This document shows, in pieces, positions 40,514 to 49,153 of a DNA stretch of 64,000 nt. The DNA lies in assembly GCA_027451285.1 (NCBI GenBank), contig DAIDJP010000041.1, forward strand, positions 1 to 64,000. The letters run 5' to 3'. The stretch comes from Acidimicrobiaceae bacterium (GTDB lineage: Bacteria; Actinomycetota; Acidimicrobiia; Acidimicrobiales; RAAP-2). The stretch's first letter is position 1. Each line of letters begins with the position of its first letter. The position numbers and the translations under genes are program-made. A model generated the notes under the pieces. The model did no database searches. It was given only the letters and a program-made list of their open reading frames with translations, and was not told the DNA's origin.

Positions 40514-41911
40514 CTAGTGGGGCTGAGTGCCGAGCGTCACATCCAAGGTGAGGTGCTTGGTGCCGCGCACGATCTTTACCTTGATCTGGTCACCGGGGTG
40601 CAGGGAGGAGAGCACGCTGGTCACGTCCTGAGCGCTGTTGATCGTCGTGTTGTTGATGCCGACGATGACATCACCCTGCTTGATGCCGGCCGCGGCGGCC
40701 CCGGTGTTGGGAATCACGCTCATCACGACCGCACCACTCGAGACCGTGAAGCCGTACTGGAGCTGAAGGGTCGGGTTCATCGACATGATCTCCACGCCGA
40801 TGAAGGCACCGTGGTTGACGACGCTCTCGCCGGCGAGCAGCGACTTAAACAGTGACTTGATCGTCGCCACCGGGATGGCGAATCCGATGTTCTGAGCGCT
40901 CGTGCCGTCGGGCAGCGTGCCGGCGACCGCGGTGTTCATCCCGATCACGTCACCGTGCGCGTCGAGGAGTGGACCTCCCGAGTTGCCGGGGTTGATCGCC
41001 GCGTCGGTCTGAATCATGTTGCTCAGTGTCTCCGTGGACGAGCCCGAGCCGGCCGTGACGGTGCGTCCCAGGGCCGAGACGATGCCCTGGGTAACCGTCG
41101 GCGTTCCCGCGGCCAGTCCGAGAGCGTTGCCGATGGCCACCACCGCGTCACCGACGACCAGCGAGTTCGAGTTGCCGAAGGTCACCGCGGGTAGACCGGA
41201 CGCACCGTTGATGCGGATCAGCGCGACGTCATTCATGGGATTGGTGCCCACCAGTGTGGCCGGCAAGCTCTTCGTCGAGCCCGAACGCGTGACGGTGATG
41301 GTCCCGCCGTTCACGGCGGCGGCGATGACGTGGTTGTTCGTTACCACGAGGCCGTTGGAGGAGACGATCATGCCGGTCCCTTGGTCCTCACTGCCCTGGC
41401 CCTTCACGTCGATGGAGACCACCGACGGCAGCACCCGATCCACCAGATTGGGAATCGTGAGCCCGCTGGGCAGCACCGCTCCGGTCGCCGGGATGTTGGT
41501 CGAATTGATCGTCACGCCGCCGGTTGAGGACGAGGGAGCTGCGAAATGGCCCGCGAGTCCGCCAACCAACGCCGCGACGAGGAGAAGTGAAATACGAGTT
41601 GACCAGGGAGTGCGTATCGTGCGTCCCTGAGACGCCAAGGCCATCGCGTTGAGTTCCGCCTCGGGCGCCGGGGCCGCACCACTCCCCTCGCCCGCGAGCG
41701 ACGTCGCCTCGGAGCTGTCATCGGCGACGTCGGAATCGTGCACGACGGGGGGCGTCTCGGCCGGTGACGCGGCCGTCACGGGTGCGTCGTACGTCGCGTC
41801 GGGTGTGGTCGGAACCGGTGTGTCGATCGCCGCGTTGGGCGCAGAGTTCGCGTCAAGTTCGTGCGGCGAGTCGTCGGCGGGGGGCGTCGGAAAGTCACTC
41901 ACAAACGTCAT
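40514..41911 (-). CDS. HtrA/DegP-type membrane serine protease with PDZ domain
   Basis: A protein of about 465 residues. An acidic, Pro/Ala-rich cytoplasmic N-terminus of about 100 residues leads to one transmembrane helix (ISLLLVAALVGGLAGHF) and an exported trypsin-like domain with the triad His in TNNHV, Asp in NDVALIRI and Ser in INPGNSGGPLLD. A PDZ domain follows (IGVEIMSMNP through IKQGDVIVGINN). It should degrade misfolded envelope proteins. The ATG at 41911 is chosen; a GTG three codons earlier is possible. It is divergent from the charged-linker protein. Confidence 0.93.
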   Translation of the reverse strand: MTFVSDFPTPPADDSPHELDANSAPNAAIDTPVPTTPDATYDAPVTAASPAETPPVVHDSDVADDSSEATSLAGEGSGAAPAPEAELNAMALASQGRTIRTPWSTRISLLLVAALVGGLAGHFAAPSSSTGGVTINSTNIPATGAVLPSGLTIPNLVDRVLPSVVSIDVKGQGSEDQGTGMIVSSNGLVVTNNHVIAAAVNGGTITVTRSGSTKSLPATLVGTNPMNDVALIRINGASGLPAVTFGNSNSLVVGDAVVAIGNALGLAAGTPTVTQGIVSALGRTVTAGSGSSTETLSNMIQTDAAINPGNSGGPLLDAHGDVIGMNTAVAGTLPDGTSAQNIGFAIPVATIKSLFKSLLAGESVVNHGAFIGVEIMSMNPTLQLQYGFTVSSGAVVMSVIPNTGAAAAGIKQGDVIVGINNTTINSAQDVTSVLSSLHPGDQIKVKIVRGTKHLTLDVTLGTQPH

Positions 41912-41989
41912 GTTAGGCACCGCGACCTAAAATTGGCTTAAAAGAACATGAAATATTTGCCTCGTGGGGAACGACTAGATTGGGAACCT

Positions 41990-43324
41990 ATGTCTCGTCG
42001 CATTGAGATCGAAATCACCAGTCTGAAGGGCGACGTCGCCACGTGGCGCGCGGCCGGCGCCAAGTTGCCCAAGGGCGTTCTGGATGCCAGCCTCGTGCCC
42101 GGCGGCGCGGTAGTCGGCAACGTCTATCGCGCGGACGTCGAGCAGTTCATGGAAGGCATGGAAGTGCTCTCGGTGATGCCGCCCAAGTCCGCGTCGCCGC
42201 TGGACCCTCGTAACGAGCGAATCGAATTGATCCCGGTGGCCAAGTCGGGCCCCGACGTCATCGTCACCTACGCGCCCAAGGGCCGCGGCCCGCGTCGCGA
42301 GGGAACTCGCGACGGGGCGCGCGACGGGGCGCGCACGGGTGGCCGTGACGCGCGACGAACCGGCCCGCGGGCCGACGGCGACTCCCGCGAGCGCCCGCGT
42401 CGTGACACACCGCGCCCCGACGGCGCAGAGCGCCCCGCACGTCCCGAGCGCAGCGAACGATCTGAGCGACCGGCACGCGGTGCCGCGCCGCGCGGCGAGC
42501 GCCCCGTACGCGGTGGCGCCCGACCGCCGCGCCGGGAGCGTCCGAGCGGACCCATCGCTCCCCCGGTGACGACGACGCACCGCAACGCCCTCCTGGCCAC
42601 GCTCTCGCCCGAACAGTTGCCGGTCGCCGAGCAGCTGCTGCGCGGTGGGATGCCCGCCGTGCGCACCGCCGTGGCCGAGCAGAACAAGAACGCCACAGCT
42701 CAGGGACGACCCACCGTCGACCCTGTCACGATCGAGCGCATCGCCGAGGACCTCTTGGGCCGTACCAACCTGGCGATGTGGAAAGACCGCGCGGCCGGCG
42801 CCATCGGCGCGGGCAAGGAGTTGCGCCTGCGTGACCTTCGCGCCGTCGTCACCTCCGCCAAGACCGTCTCGCTCGACGAGGAGTCGCGCGCCCAGCTCAA
42901 GGAGTTGCAGGCGGCCCTGACCACTCGTCTCGAAGCGCTGCGCACTCAGTGGAACGAGCGCTTGGAAGCCGCGGTCTCCTCCAACAACGTCGAAGAGGCC
43001 CTGCGACTAGTCGCTCGTCCCCCGGACATGTCGACCCGCGTGGGAGCCGAGATGGCCGTGCGTGTCGTGGGCATCGTCTCCGACGCTCTCACCGCCGAGC
43101 AAACGCCCGAGCGCTGGATGGAGATCGTGACTCTGGCGGTCGACACGTCGATTCGCCGTAACGTGAAGCCCCACGGCATTCCGGACAATGAGCAGTGTCA
43201 CGCCCTGGCGGTCAAGAGCGCCGGAGCCATCCCTGAGCTGGCCAAGCTACTGGGCATGAAGGTCCCGCCGCCGCCACCGCCCACTCGCCCCGTCCGTCGT
43301 CCGGCTAGTCGCCCCGCATCGTAA
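41990..43324 (+). CDS. Charged-linker protein of unknown function
   Basis: A 444-residue protein that I cannot assign. Residues 1-95 form a small globular N-terminal domain (RRIEIEITSLKGDVATWRAAGAKLP). Residues about 100-195 are an extremely Arg/Pro/Glu/Gly/Asp-rich linker (runs such as GTRDGARDGARTGGRDARR). Residues about 200-430 are helical, with long amphipathic segments around EESRAQLKELQAALTTRLEAL. The C-terminus is a Pro/Arg tail. The linker resembles that of the protein at 5347. The start is the ATG at 41990; TAGATT lies eight bases upstream. Binding to RNA, ribosomes or polyphosphate is only a guess. Confidence 0.7.
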   Translation: MSRRIEIEITSLKGDVATWRAAGAKLPKGVLDASLVPGGAVVGNVYRADVEQFMEGMEVLSVMPPKSASPLDPRNERIELIPVAKSGPDVIVTYAPKGRGPRREGTRDGARDGARTGGRDARRTGPRADGDSRERPRRDTPRPDGAERPARPERSERSERPARGAAPRGERPVRGGARPPRRERPSGPIAPPVTTTHRNALLATLSPEQLPVAEQLLRGGMPAVRTAVAEQNKNATAQGRPTVDPVTIERIAEDLLGRTNLAMWKDRAAGAIGAGKELRLRDLRAVVTSAKTVSLDEESRAQLKELQAALTTRLEALRTQWNERLEAAVSSNNVEEALRLVARPPDMSTRVGAEMAVRVVGIVSDALTAEQTPERWMEIVTLAVDTSIRRNVKPHGIPDNEQCHALAVKSAGAIPELAKLLGMKVPPPPPPTRPVRRPASRPAS

Positions 43325-43694
43325 GCAGCCGGGCCCGCCAGCCCACTGACTCATAGAGGGACTTACTCGCCCGATCCCCCGGCAGCGCCCACGCGTCCAG
43401 CGGAGCGACCGCCTTCACGAGCTCGGCCAAGGTGGATCGTGCGACGCCTTGGCGGCGGTGCCCAGAGTCCACGAAGAGGATCTTGACGATCCCACTCTCG
43501 ACGACCGCGAGCGAGACCGGCTGCCCGTCGCGTCCGAGCCACACGCATCCCCTCTCGACGACCCCGGCGAGGTCGCCGAGGTCGTCGAAGATCGCCGAGG
43601 CCCCTCGCACGCCGTGCGAGGCCTCGAAGAGTTCATCCCAGAGTGTCTGAACCTCGTGCGTGACGTGCGCGACGTGTTCGAGGCGCAGCGCCAT
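43305..43694 (-). CDS. GNAT-family N-acetyltransferase
   Basis: A 129-residue protein with the GNAT acetyl-CoA loop in VDSGHRRQGVARSTLAEL (R/Q-x-x-G-x-G/A pattern) and the closing ASKSLYESVGWRARL. The strand order CVWLGRDGQPVSLAVVESGIVKILFV fits the fold. The acceptor is unknown. The ATG at 43694 lies seven bases after the DUF4193 stop, so it is likely cotranscribed. The 3' end overlaps the convergent gene by 20 bases. Confidence 0.72.
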   Translation of the reverse strand: MALRLEHVAHVTHEVQTLWDELFEASHGVRGASAIFDDLGDLAGVVERGCVWLGRDGQPVSLAVVESGIVKILFVDSGHRRQGVARSTLAELVKAVAPLDAWALPGDRASKSLYESVGWRARLLTMRGD

Positions 43695-43701
43695 CGATGT
43701 C

Positions 43702-44148
43702 TCAGACGCAGTCGCGACAGAGCATCTTCGCCTCGTCGGCGAGCTGGCTCGTCTTCTTGAGCAAGCGGCACGAGGCGCAGCGGAACTCGTCGTCCTGCTT
43801 GGGCAGGATCGCCTCGACGAGTTCGGCCGTTGGGTCGACCTCGCCGACCAGGTCGTCGTCGTCCTCGGGCGTGGTGGTGCGGCGAATGGTCTCGGCGAGC
43901 ACCTCGTCAAGAGCCAATTCCACATCGGCGTCGTCGGCGATGTCCTCGTCGTCGACGACGACCGCCTCGACCGGGACCTCGTCCTCATCGAGTTCGACGT
44001 CCGCGTCGTCCTCGTCCTCGTCAGCGACGAGATCCTCGACGTCGACACCTTCGGCGTCGTCGATCTCGGCCCCGACGATCTCCTCGTCGAAGCCCTCGGC
44101 TAGTTCTTCTTCATCAAATACTTCGTCTGCGTCGCTGTTGCTAGCCAT
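43702..44148 (-). CDS. DUF4193-family protein with long acidic N-terminus
   Basis: A 148-residue protein. Residues 1 to about 110 are extremely acidic (Asp, Glu, Val, Ala), and residues about 120-148 form a zinc-ribbon-like end with CASC and CRDC separated by about 16 residues. This end matches DUF4193 of actinobacteria (M. tuberculosis Rv2699c, from memory). Function is not known. The ATG at 44148 has gaaggg about seven bases upstream. The acidic part is longer than I remember for mycobacterial members. Confidence 0.8.
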   Translation of the reverse strand: MASNSDADEVFDEEELAEGFDEEIVGAEIDDAEGVDVEDLVADEDEDDADVELDEDEVPVEAVVVDDEDIADDADVELALDEVLAETIRRTTTPEDDDDLVGEVDPTAELVEAILPKQDDEFRCASCRLLKKTSQLADEAKMLCRDCV

Positions 44149-44239
44149 AACTACCCTTCTATCTGGCGCTGGCAGTGTAGAACCTTTTCGGTGGTTCATG
44201 TGCCATTTCCGGTAAGGAATGGCTAAACCTGAGTGGTAC

Positions 44240-45844
44240 TCAACTTTCGAGACGACGCCGCTCGGCGCGCCGCTCGGCCTCTAGGCGCTCGAGGTCGGTG
44301 TCGGCGTGGTCCACGAAGCCCATGGCCCCGGCCAGGGCGCGGTGCCCGGCCACCTGGGCGATCAACTCGTGCATGCGGTGCGCGACGCGCCGGTAGTTGG
44401 GGTGCCCTTGGGGGCTCGAGCGCAGCTCGATGAGGTGCATGGCCTCACGGGCGTTCATCTGGATCACGTAGCGGATGCGAAAGGCCAGGGCCACGGCGTA
44501 CTGGGCGCCCTGGGGGAACTCCGCGACGAGGTCGTGGTAGAGGTCGGCCGAGCGCGACAGGGACTCCTCGTAGGGTGCCCTCAGCCCGGCCTCAGCGACG
44601 ATCTCGGGCACGTCGTAGCCCAGATCCACGGTCAGCGGCTGCCAGTCCACCGTCAGGAGCCGGTGGCGCTGCAGGTCCCGGAACGCCCCGTAGTCGGTCA
44701 CGAGCTCAAAGCGGTAGTCGGTGCGCTCGAAGGCGCGTCCGGGCCGGTGACGGCGATTCGTTCGCTCGCCGACGTAGGCGTTGAGCAGGTCCTGGCGCGC
44801 TCGGCCGTCGAGCCCGGCGACCACCAGACGCGCCTGTTCGTCCGACAGCGTCGAGGCCTCGAAGACGATCGCCTCGAGGACGCGCGTCTCGCCCTCGGGG
44901 TCATAGCCCACGAGTCGCACGACGTCGCCCTCGTCGCGCGGCTGCGGGGTGGGCCACGACTCGAGGAGTTCGGCGGTCGCGCGTTTCGCGTCGGCCAGAT
45001 ACGCCGTCCACGCTCCCCCGCGCTCGGCGACGTTGAGGCGCTTGAGAAATGACGGGATCACCTTGGCCAGTTCCTCGTACATCAGCTCCGCGTAGTCGCG
45101 AACCTCCTCGAGGGGGTGGGCGCGCATTCGCAACAGCAACGCTTCGTAGGCCTGGCCCGACGCGTAGATCCCCAGGTTCGACAGGGCGCTGGCCGGAAGC
45201 AGCCCGCGCACCGCGTCCAGGGCCTTGGCTCGGATGGCCTGACGATAGACGAAGTCGGTGTCCTCGGGGGTCTTGGGAAATCGTCGGGTCAGCCATTCGG
45301 TGAGCGTGCGCAGAAGTTGGCCGTAGGTGTCGAACATGCGGTCCATCTCGCCGACGTAGCGCGCGCCGTAGCGCGACTCCAGGAGCTGGGCGTCGCGATA
45401 GAAGCGGTAATGACCGTTGGAGAGTCGCTTGTCGTAGCCCAGATAGCGGGTCGACTGCTCGAGGTAGCTCGCCAGGCGTCCGCGCTCGAGCACCTTGGTC
45501 AAGACGTTGCTCGCCTGCTCACACGCCAGGTGCACCCCGCCGAGCTGGGCGACCGAGTCGTCACCGTACTCGTAGAAGATGCGCTGGTAGAGCTCGTCAG
45601 CGCGGTCCAACCCCGTGGTCGCGTCGATCGACGCATCTCCGCTGAGATCGAGGTCGCCGGCGAATTCGTCGAGGAAGAGTCGCCGCAGGCTCTTCGAGGA
45701 GCGCGAGTAGCGAGCGAAGAGCGCTCCCTTGACGACCTCGGGCAGGTTCACCAGCGCGAACACCGGTCCGTCGAGGTTCGTGAAGTACCGCCGCAGGACC
45801 GACTGCTCGGCGTCGGTGAACTCTTCGGCGACGTAGGGGTGCAT
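44240..45844 (-). CDS. Tandem ThyX-like (FAD-dependent thymidylate synthase family) protein
   Basis: A 534-residue protein with two ThyX-like halves. The first half has RGRLASYLEQSTRY (121-134), a version of the RHRxxSxxExSxRY motif with His replaced by Gly, plus VRGLLPAS and the segment YEALLLRMRAHPLEEVRDYAEL. The second has RHRLLTVDWQ (393-402) without the rest of the motif, plus NAREAMHLIELRSSPQGHPNYRRVAHRM (464-491). Normal ThyX is about 220-250 residues and a homotetramer. A fused two-domain protein may combine partial sites or have a different flavin reaction. It is last in the helY-side operon, 24 bases after helY. Confidence 0.75.
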   Translation of the reverse strand: MHPYVAEEFTDAEQSVLRRYFTNLDGPVFALVNLPEVVKGALFARYSRSSKSLRRLFLDEFAGDLDLSGDASIDATTGLDRADELYQRIFYEYGDDSVAQLGGVHLACEQASNVLTKVLERGRLASYLEQSTRYLGYDKRLSNGHYRFYRDAQLLESRYGARYVGEMDRMFDTYGQLLRTLTEWLTRRFPKTPEDTDFVYRQAIRAKALDAVRGLLPASALSNLGIYASGQAYEALLLRMRAHPLEEVRDYAELMYEELAKVIPSFLKRLNVAERGGAWTAYLADAKRATAELLESWPTPQPRDEGDVVRLVGYDPEGETRVLEAIVFEASTLSDEQARLVVAGLDGRARQDLLNAYVGERTNRRHRPGRAFERTDYRFELVTDYGAFRDLQRHRLLTVDWQPLTVDLGYDVPEIVAEAGLRAPYEESLSRSADLYHDLVAEFPQGAQYAVALAFRIRYVIQMNAREAMHLIELRSSPQGHPNYRRVAHRMHELIAQVAGHRALAGAMGFVDHADTDLERLEAERRAERRRLES

Positions 45845-45868
45845 GGGTAATCGAGACTAGAGCGCCCG

Positions 45869-47992
45869 TCAGCCGAGCTGGTGGACGCTGAAACTGCCCG
45901 CGACGACGCTGCGCATGATCGCGTCACGGGCCTCGCGGGCCACCTCGACGACGCCGTAGCGCGGAGAAAGTCGCGTCACCTGCTCGCAGAGATCGGCTAC
46001 CTGCTTGGCGTTTCGCACGAAATCCCCTGGTGAGGTCTGGCCCAATTCGAGGTCGGCCAGATCCAGCACCGTGCCCAGTGACGCCCCGCGGGCCCAGGCG
46101 GCGATGACCGTCGCGAAACGGCCGTCAGGCTCGCGGGTGTGGGGCACCGAGAACTCGTCCTCGAGGTTGGAGAGCGTCGCGGCCTCCACGGTGATCTCCC
46201 CCAGGCGCTCGGCGATCACGTCGCGACGCTGGGGACCCAGACGGTCGTTGATCGCCCGGCGGCGCTTCACGGGCACCTGGCGGCCCGCGTGAATGGGTTT
46301 GGCGGAGCGCTTGGACTCAAAGACGAAGGCCGAGAGGACGCCGGCCAATTCGGCCGGCTCGAGCTCTTCGAGCACGCCCGCGCTGATGGATTCGACGATC
46401 AGCAGGTCGCTCTCGTGATAGAGCGAGCGCAACAGCTGTCCGCGCTCGCTTAAGTGCCAGCCGTCGGCGTACCCGAGGCGTTCGAGCACCCGGTGGCGCG
46501 CGAGGAGCTGCTCGACGAGGGAGCGTCCGGCCCGCGGGCGGTGGTCGCTCTCGAACTGGGCGAAGGAGCTTTGGACGACGCTCAGCGCGGTGTCGTAGTC
46601 GAAGTGGTTCACCAGGTTGGCGGTGAGGTTGTAGGTCGGGCGGAACGACGAGTGCAGGTCCGAGGGCGCGGCCAACGCCACGCGGGCCACGTCGTGGAGG
46701 GCCACCTCGGGGGCGAAGCAGACCACCGCGTGGCCCTCGTCGTCGAGGCCGCGCCGTCCGGCACGCCCGGTCATCTGCGCGTACTCGCCGCTCGTGAGGA
46801 ACTTCTTGCCCGCGTCGGAGTACTTGGTGAAGCGCTCGAGCGCGACCGAGCGCGCCGGCATGTTCACGCCGAGGGCCAGGGTCTCGGTTGCGAAGACCAC
46901 CGCGAGCAGGTTGTGCTCGAAGCACTGCTCCACGATCTCGCGAAAGGCCGGCACCATGCCGGCGTGGTGGGCCGCCAGACCTCGGACCAGGCTGTCGAGG
47001 AAGTCCGGGAAGTCCAGAGCGGCGAGGTCCTCGTCGGAGAAGTCCGCGAGACGCTCCTCGGCGATGCGCGTGATGATGCGCTTCTCCTCGCTCGAGGTGA
47101 AGTTGAGCCCGTCGCGCCGGCACTGGTGCACGGCGTCGTCGCAGGCCGCGCGCGAGAAGATGAAGACGATCGCCGGCAACAGGTCCTCGTGCTCGAGGGC
47201 GCGCAGCAGCTCCGAGCGCCGAGGGGCCCGAAACGGCGCGGGCGGCGAGGAGGAGCGAGAGTTCTTCCACTGCGGCCCGCGGCGGAACTTGCGCGTCGCC
47301 TTCATCAGGTTGTCGATGCGCCGGGCCTCGTCCGAGGGCCGGTCGCCGTCGAGCAGGTCGACGATCTCGGTGTCGGTCTGACCTCGACGCACCACGGCCA
47401 CGTGATTGTGCAGGGTGATGGGGCGTTCGCGCTCGATTACCACGGCCGTCTCACCGCGCACGGACTCGAACCACTCCCCCAGGAAGTCCGCGTTGCCCAC
47501 CGTTGCCGACAAGGCGACGAACTGCACGCTCTCACCCGTGAGGATCAGCACCTCCTCCCAGACGCCGCCGCGAAACGGGTCCTGAAGGTAGTGGACCTCG
47601 TCGAGGACGACGAGACCGAGTTGGGTGAGATGAGCGGCCTCGGCGAGGAGCATGTTGCGCAAGACCTCGGTGGTCATCACGACGATCTCGGCGTCGCGGT
47701 TGATCGAGGTGTCGCCCGTCAGCAGTCCGACCCTGGCGCCGCCGTAGAGGCGCGAGAGCTCCCCGTACTTCTGATTCGAGAGGGCTTTCAGGGGCGTCGT
47801 GTAGAACGCGCGACGCCCCTGGGCGATGGTCCGGCCAATCGCGTAATTGGCCACGAGTGTCTTGCCCGATCCCGTCGGGGCGCTCACGAGGACGTTGACG
47901 CCTCGATCGACGGCGTCGAGTGCCTCGATCTGGAAGTCGTCGAGCCCGAACCCCAGGGTGTGGGTGAACTCGTGGCGGTAGGTCGTGGTCAC
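45869..47992 (-). CDS. helY: Ski2/Mtr4-like ATP-dependent RNA helicase HelY
   Basis: A 707-residue superfamily 2 helicase. Motif I is SAPTGSGKT (about 37-45), Ia TTPLKALSNQK, II VVLDEVHYL, III ALSATVGN, the C-terminal RecA part has FATETLALGVNMPARSV and MTGRAGRRGLD (motif VI). It is shorter than mycobacterial HelY (about 900 residues) and lacks much of the beta-rich arch region. The family unwinds RNA for decay or processing. The GTG start overlaps the tatC stop by four bases; helY next to tatC-tatA is also the mycobacterial order (Rv2092c-Rv2094c). Confidence 0.92.
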   Translation of the reverse strand: MTTTYRHEFTHTLGFGLDDFQIEALDAVDRGVNVLVSAPTGSGKTLVANYAIGRTIAQGRRAFYTTPLKALSNQKYGELSRLYGGARVGLLTGDTSINRDAEIVVMTTEVLRNMLLAEAAHLTQLGLVVLDEVHYLQDPFRGGVWEEVLILTGESVQFVALSATVGNADFLGEWFESVRGETAVVIERERPITLHNHVAVVRRGQTDTEIVDLLDGDRPSDEARRIDNLMKATRKFRRGPQWKNSRSSSPPAPFRAPRRSELLRALEHEDLLPAIVFIFSRAACDDAVHQCRRDGLNFTSSEEKRIITRIAEERLADFSDEDLAALDFPDFLDSLVRGLAAHHAGMVPAFREIVEQCFEHNLLAVVFATETLALGVNMPARSVALERFTKYSDAGKKFLTSGEYAQMTGRAGRRGLDDEGHAVVCFAPEVALHDVARVALAAPSDLHSSFRPTYNLTANLVNHFDYDTALSVVQSSFAQFESDHRPRAGRSLVEQLLARHRVLERLGYADGWHLSERGQLLRSLYHESDLLIVESISAGVLEELEPAELAGVLSAFVFESKRSAKPIHAGRQVPVKRRRAINDRLGPQRRDVIAERLGEITVEAATLSNLEDEFSVPHTREPDGRFATVIAAWARGASLGTVLDLADLELGQTSPGDFVRNAKQVADLCEQVTRLSPRYGVVEVAREARDAIMRSVVAGSFSVHQLG

Positions 47993-48717
47993 TTCTTGAA
48001 CAACTTGCCGACGCCGATCGCGAGGAAATAGAAGATGGTGAGCGGAGTGGCGAGCGCGAGCATCGACAGGGGATCGCCGCTCGGCGTGAAGACCGCCGAG
48101 GCGACCGTGATCGCGATCAACGCGTAGCGCCAGGAGTGCAGGAGTTGGCGCGGCGAGACGATGCCCGCCAGCTCGAGGGCGACGAGCACCACGGGGAACT
48201 CGAAGGTGACGCCGAAGATGAACATCATCATCAGGAACAGGCCGAGGTACTGATTCGGGTTGTAGTCCGCGACGAGGCTGTGGCCGCCGATCGACTGCAA
48301 GAAGGCGATGGCGTGGCCGAAGCTGAAGTAGGCCACCGCGACGCCACCGGAAAAGAAGAGGATGGACGCGCCCACGAAGGGCACCGCGTAGCGCCGCTCC
48401 TTGGCCTTCAATCCCGGCGTGATGAAGCGCCAGACGTGCCAGAAGACGAAGGGCGAGGCGAAGAGCAATCCACCGAAGAAGGCGATCTTGACGCGAAGGG
48501 TCAGTCCGTCGAGCGGGTTGGTGACCAGGAACGTGCAGTGGCGCGGCAGCGCCCGGCAGTACGGATCCTGGAGGAAGCGCAGGATCTCGGGATAGACCAT
48601 GAAGGACACCACGCCGGCGACCAGCACGGCGACGGCGCTCTGGAGGAATCGACGCCTCGCCTCGGCCAGGTGCTCGGCCAGCGTCATGCCGGTGGCGGCC
48701 TTGCGGAAGTTGGACAC
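47989..48717 (-). CDS. tatC: Sec-independent translocase subunit TatC
   Basis: A 242-residue membrane protein with six hydrophobic helices. The conserved N-terminal MTLAEHLAEARRR (the HLxELRxR region), the loop FITPGLKAKERRY and FIFGVTFEFPVVLV are present. TatC recognises the twin-arginine signal peptide and docks TatB/TatA. It begins at a GTG six bases after the tatB stop and overlaps helY downstream. Confidence 0.95.
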   Translation of the reverse strand: MSNFRKAATGMTLAEHLAEARRRFLQSAVAVLVAGVVSFMVYPEILRFLQDPYCRALPRHCTFLVTNPLDGLTLRVKIAFFGGLLFASPFVFWHVWRFITPGLKAKERRYAVPFVGASILFFSGGVAVAYFSFGHAIAFLQSIGGHSLVADYNPNQYLGLFLMMMFIFGVTFEFPVVLVALELAGIVSPRQLLHSWRYALIAITVASAVFTPSGDPLSMLALATPLTIFYFLAIGVGKLFKK

Positions 48718-48723
48718 GAGCGC

Positions 48724-49119
48724 CTAGTTGAGAGACGGATCGGGCGACGGCGGCAGGTCGCGCGGAGGCGGGGGCACGTGGTGCGTGGAATTGAACAGCG
48801 GTCCCTTCCAGGACTCGTCGGGCGCCACCTCGTCCTCAGTGGGCGGGGGCGCGTCGGACGCGCTGCTGCGCAGATCGGCGCGGTCGGCCAGCTCGTTGAG
48901 GAGGTTGACCGGGCTGCGCGCCAGGCGCGCGAGGTCTCCCGCACTGGGTAGGTCCGGGATCACCTCGCGGACCTCGGATTCGACGCGCTCTTGGATCCGC
49001 TTGAGCGCCCGCCAGCTGGCCCCGAGCTTGTGGGCCACCTCGGGCAGCTTGTCCGGGCCCAGGAGGATCATCACGACGGCGACGATCACCAGGATCTTGA
49101 TCGGACTCAGAGAGAACAC
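48724..49119 (-). CDS. tatB: Sec-independent translocase TatA/TatB-type subunit
   Basis: A 131-residue protein with an N-terminal hydrophobic helix (ILVIVAVVMILL), the hinge GPDKLPEVAHKLG and an amphipathic helix (ASWRALKRIQERVESEVREV), followed by a Pro-rich tail. The length and the GPDKLPE hinge fit TatB better than TatA, though a single TatA/B could serve both roles. No second tatA is seen nearby. The GTG start has leaderless geometry with TACAAT. Confidence 0.87.
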   Translation of the reverse strand: MFSLSPIKILVIVAVVMILLGPDKLPEVAHKLGASWRALKRIQERVESEVREVIPDLPSAGDLARLARSPVNLLNELADRADLRSSASDAPPPTEDEVAPDESWKGPLFNSTHHVPPPPRDLPPSPDPSLN

Positions 49120-49125
49120 GGGTCC

Positions 49126-49131
49126 ATTGTA
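49126..49131 (-). promoter_or_regulatory. -10-like hexamer TACAAT, leaderless geometry
   Basis: On the minus strand it ends six bases before the tatB GTG at 49119, so tat-helY may have its own promoter within the proteasome cluster. Confidence 0.65.
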
Positions 49132-49153
49132 GGGGTGAGGTACCCCGAGGTCC

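Noticed and set aside
40509..40522. CCCC-GCTAGT-GGGG hairpin between the secreted protein and HtrA genes
   Set aside because: Only four base pairs without a T tract; too weak to call a terminator.
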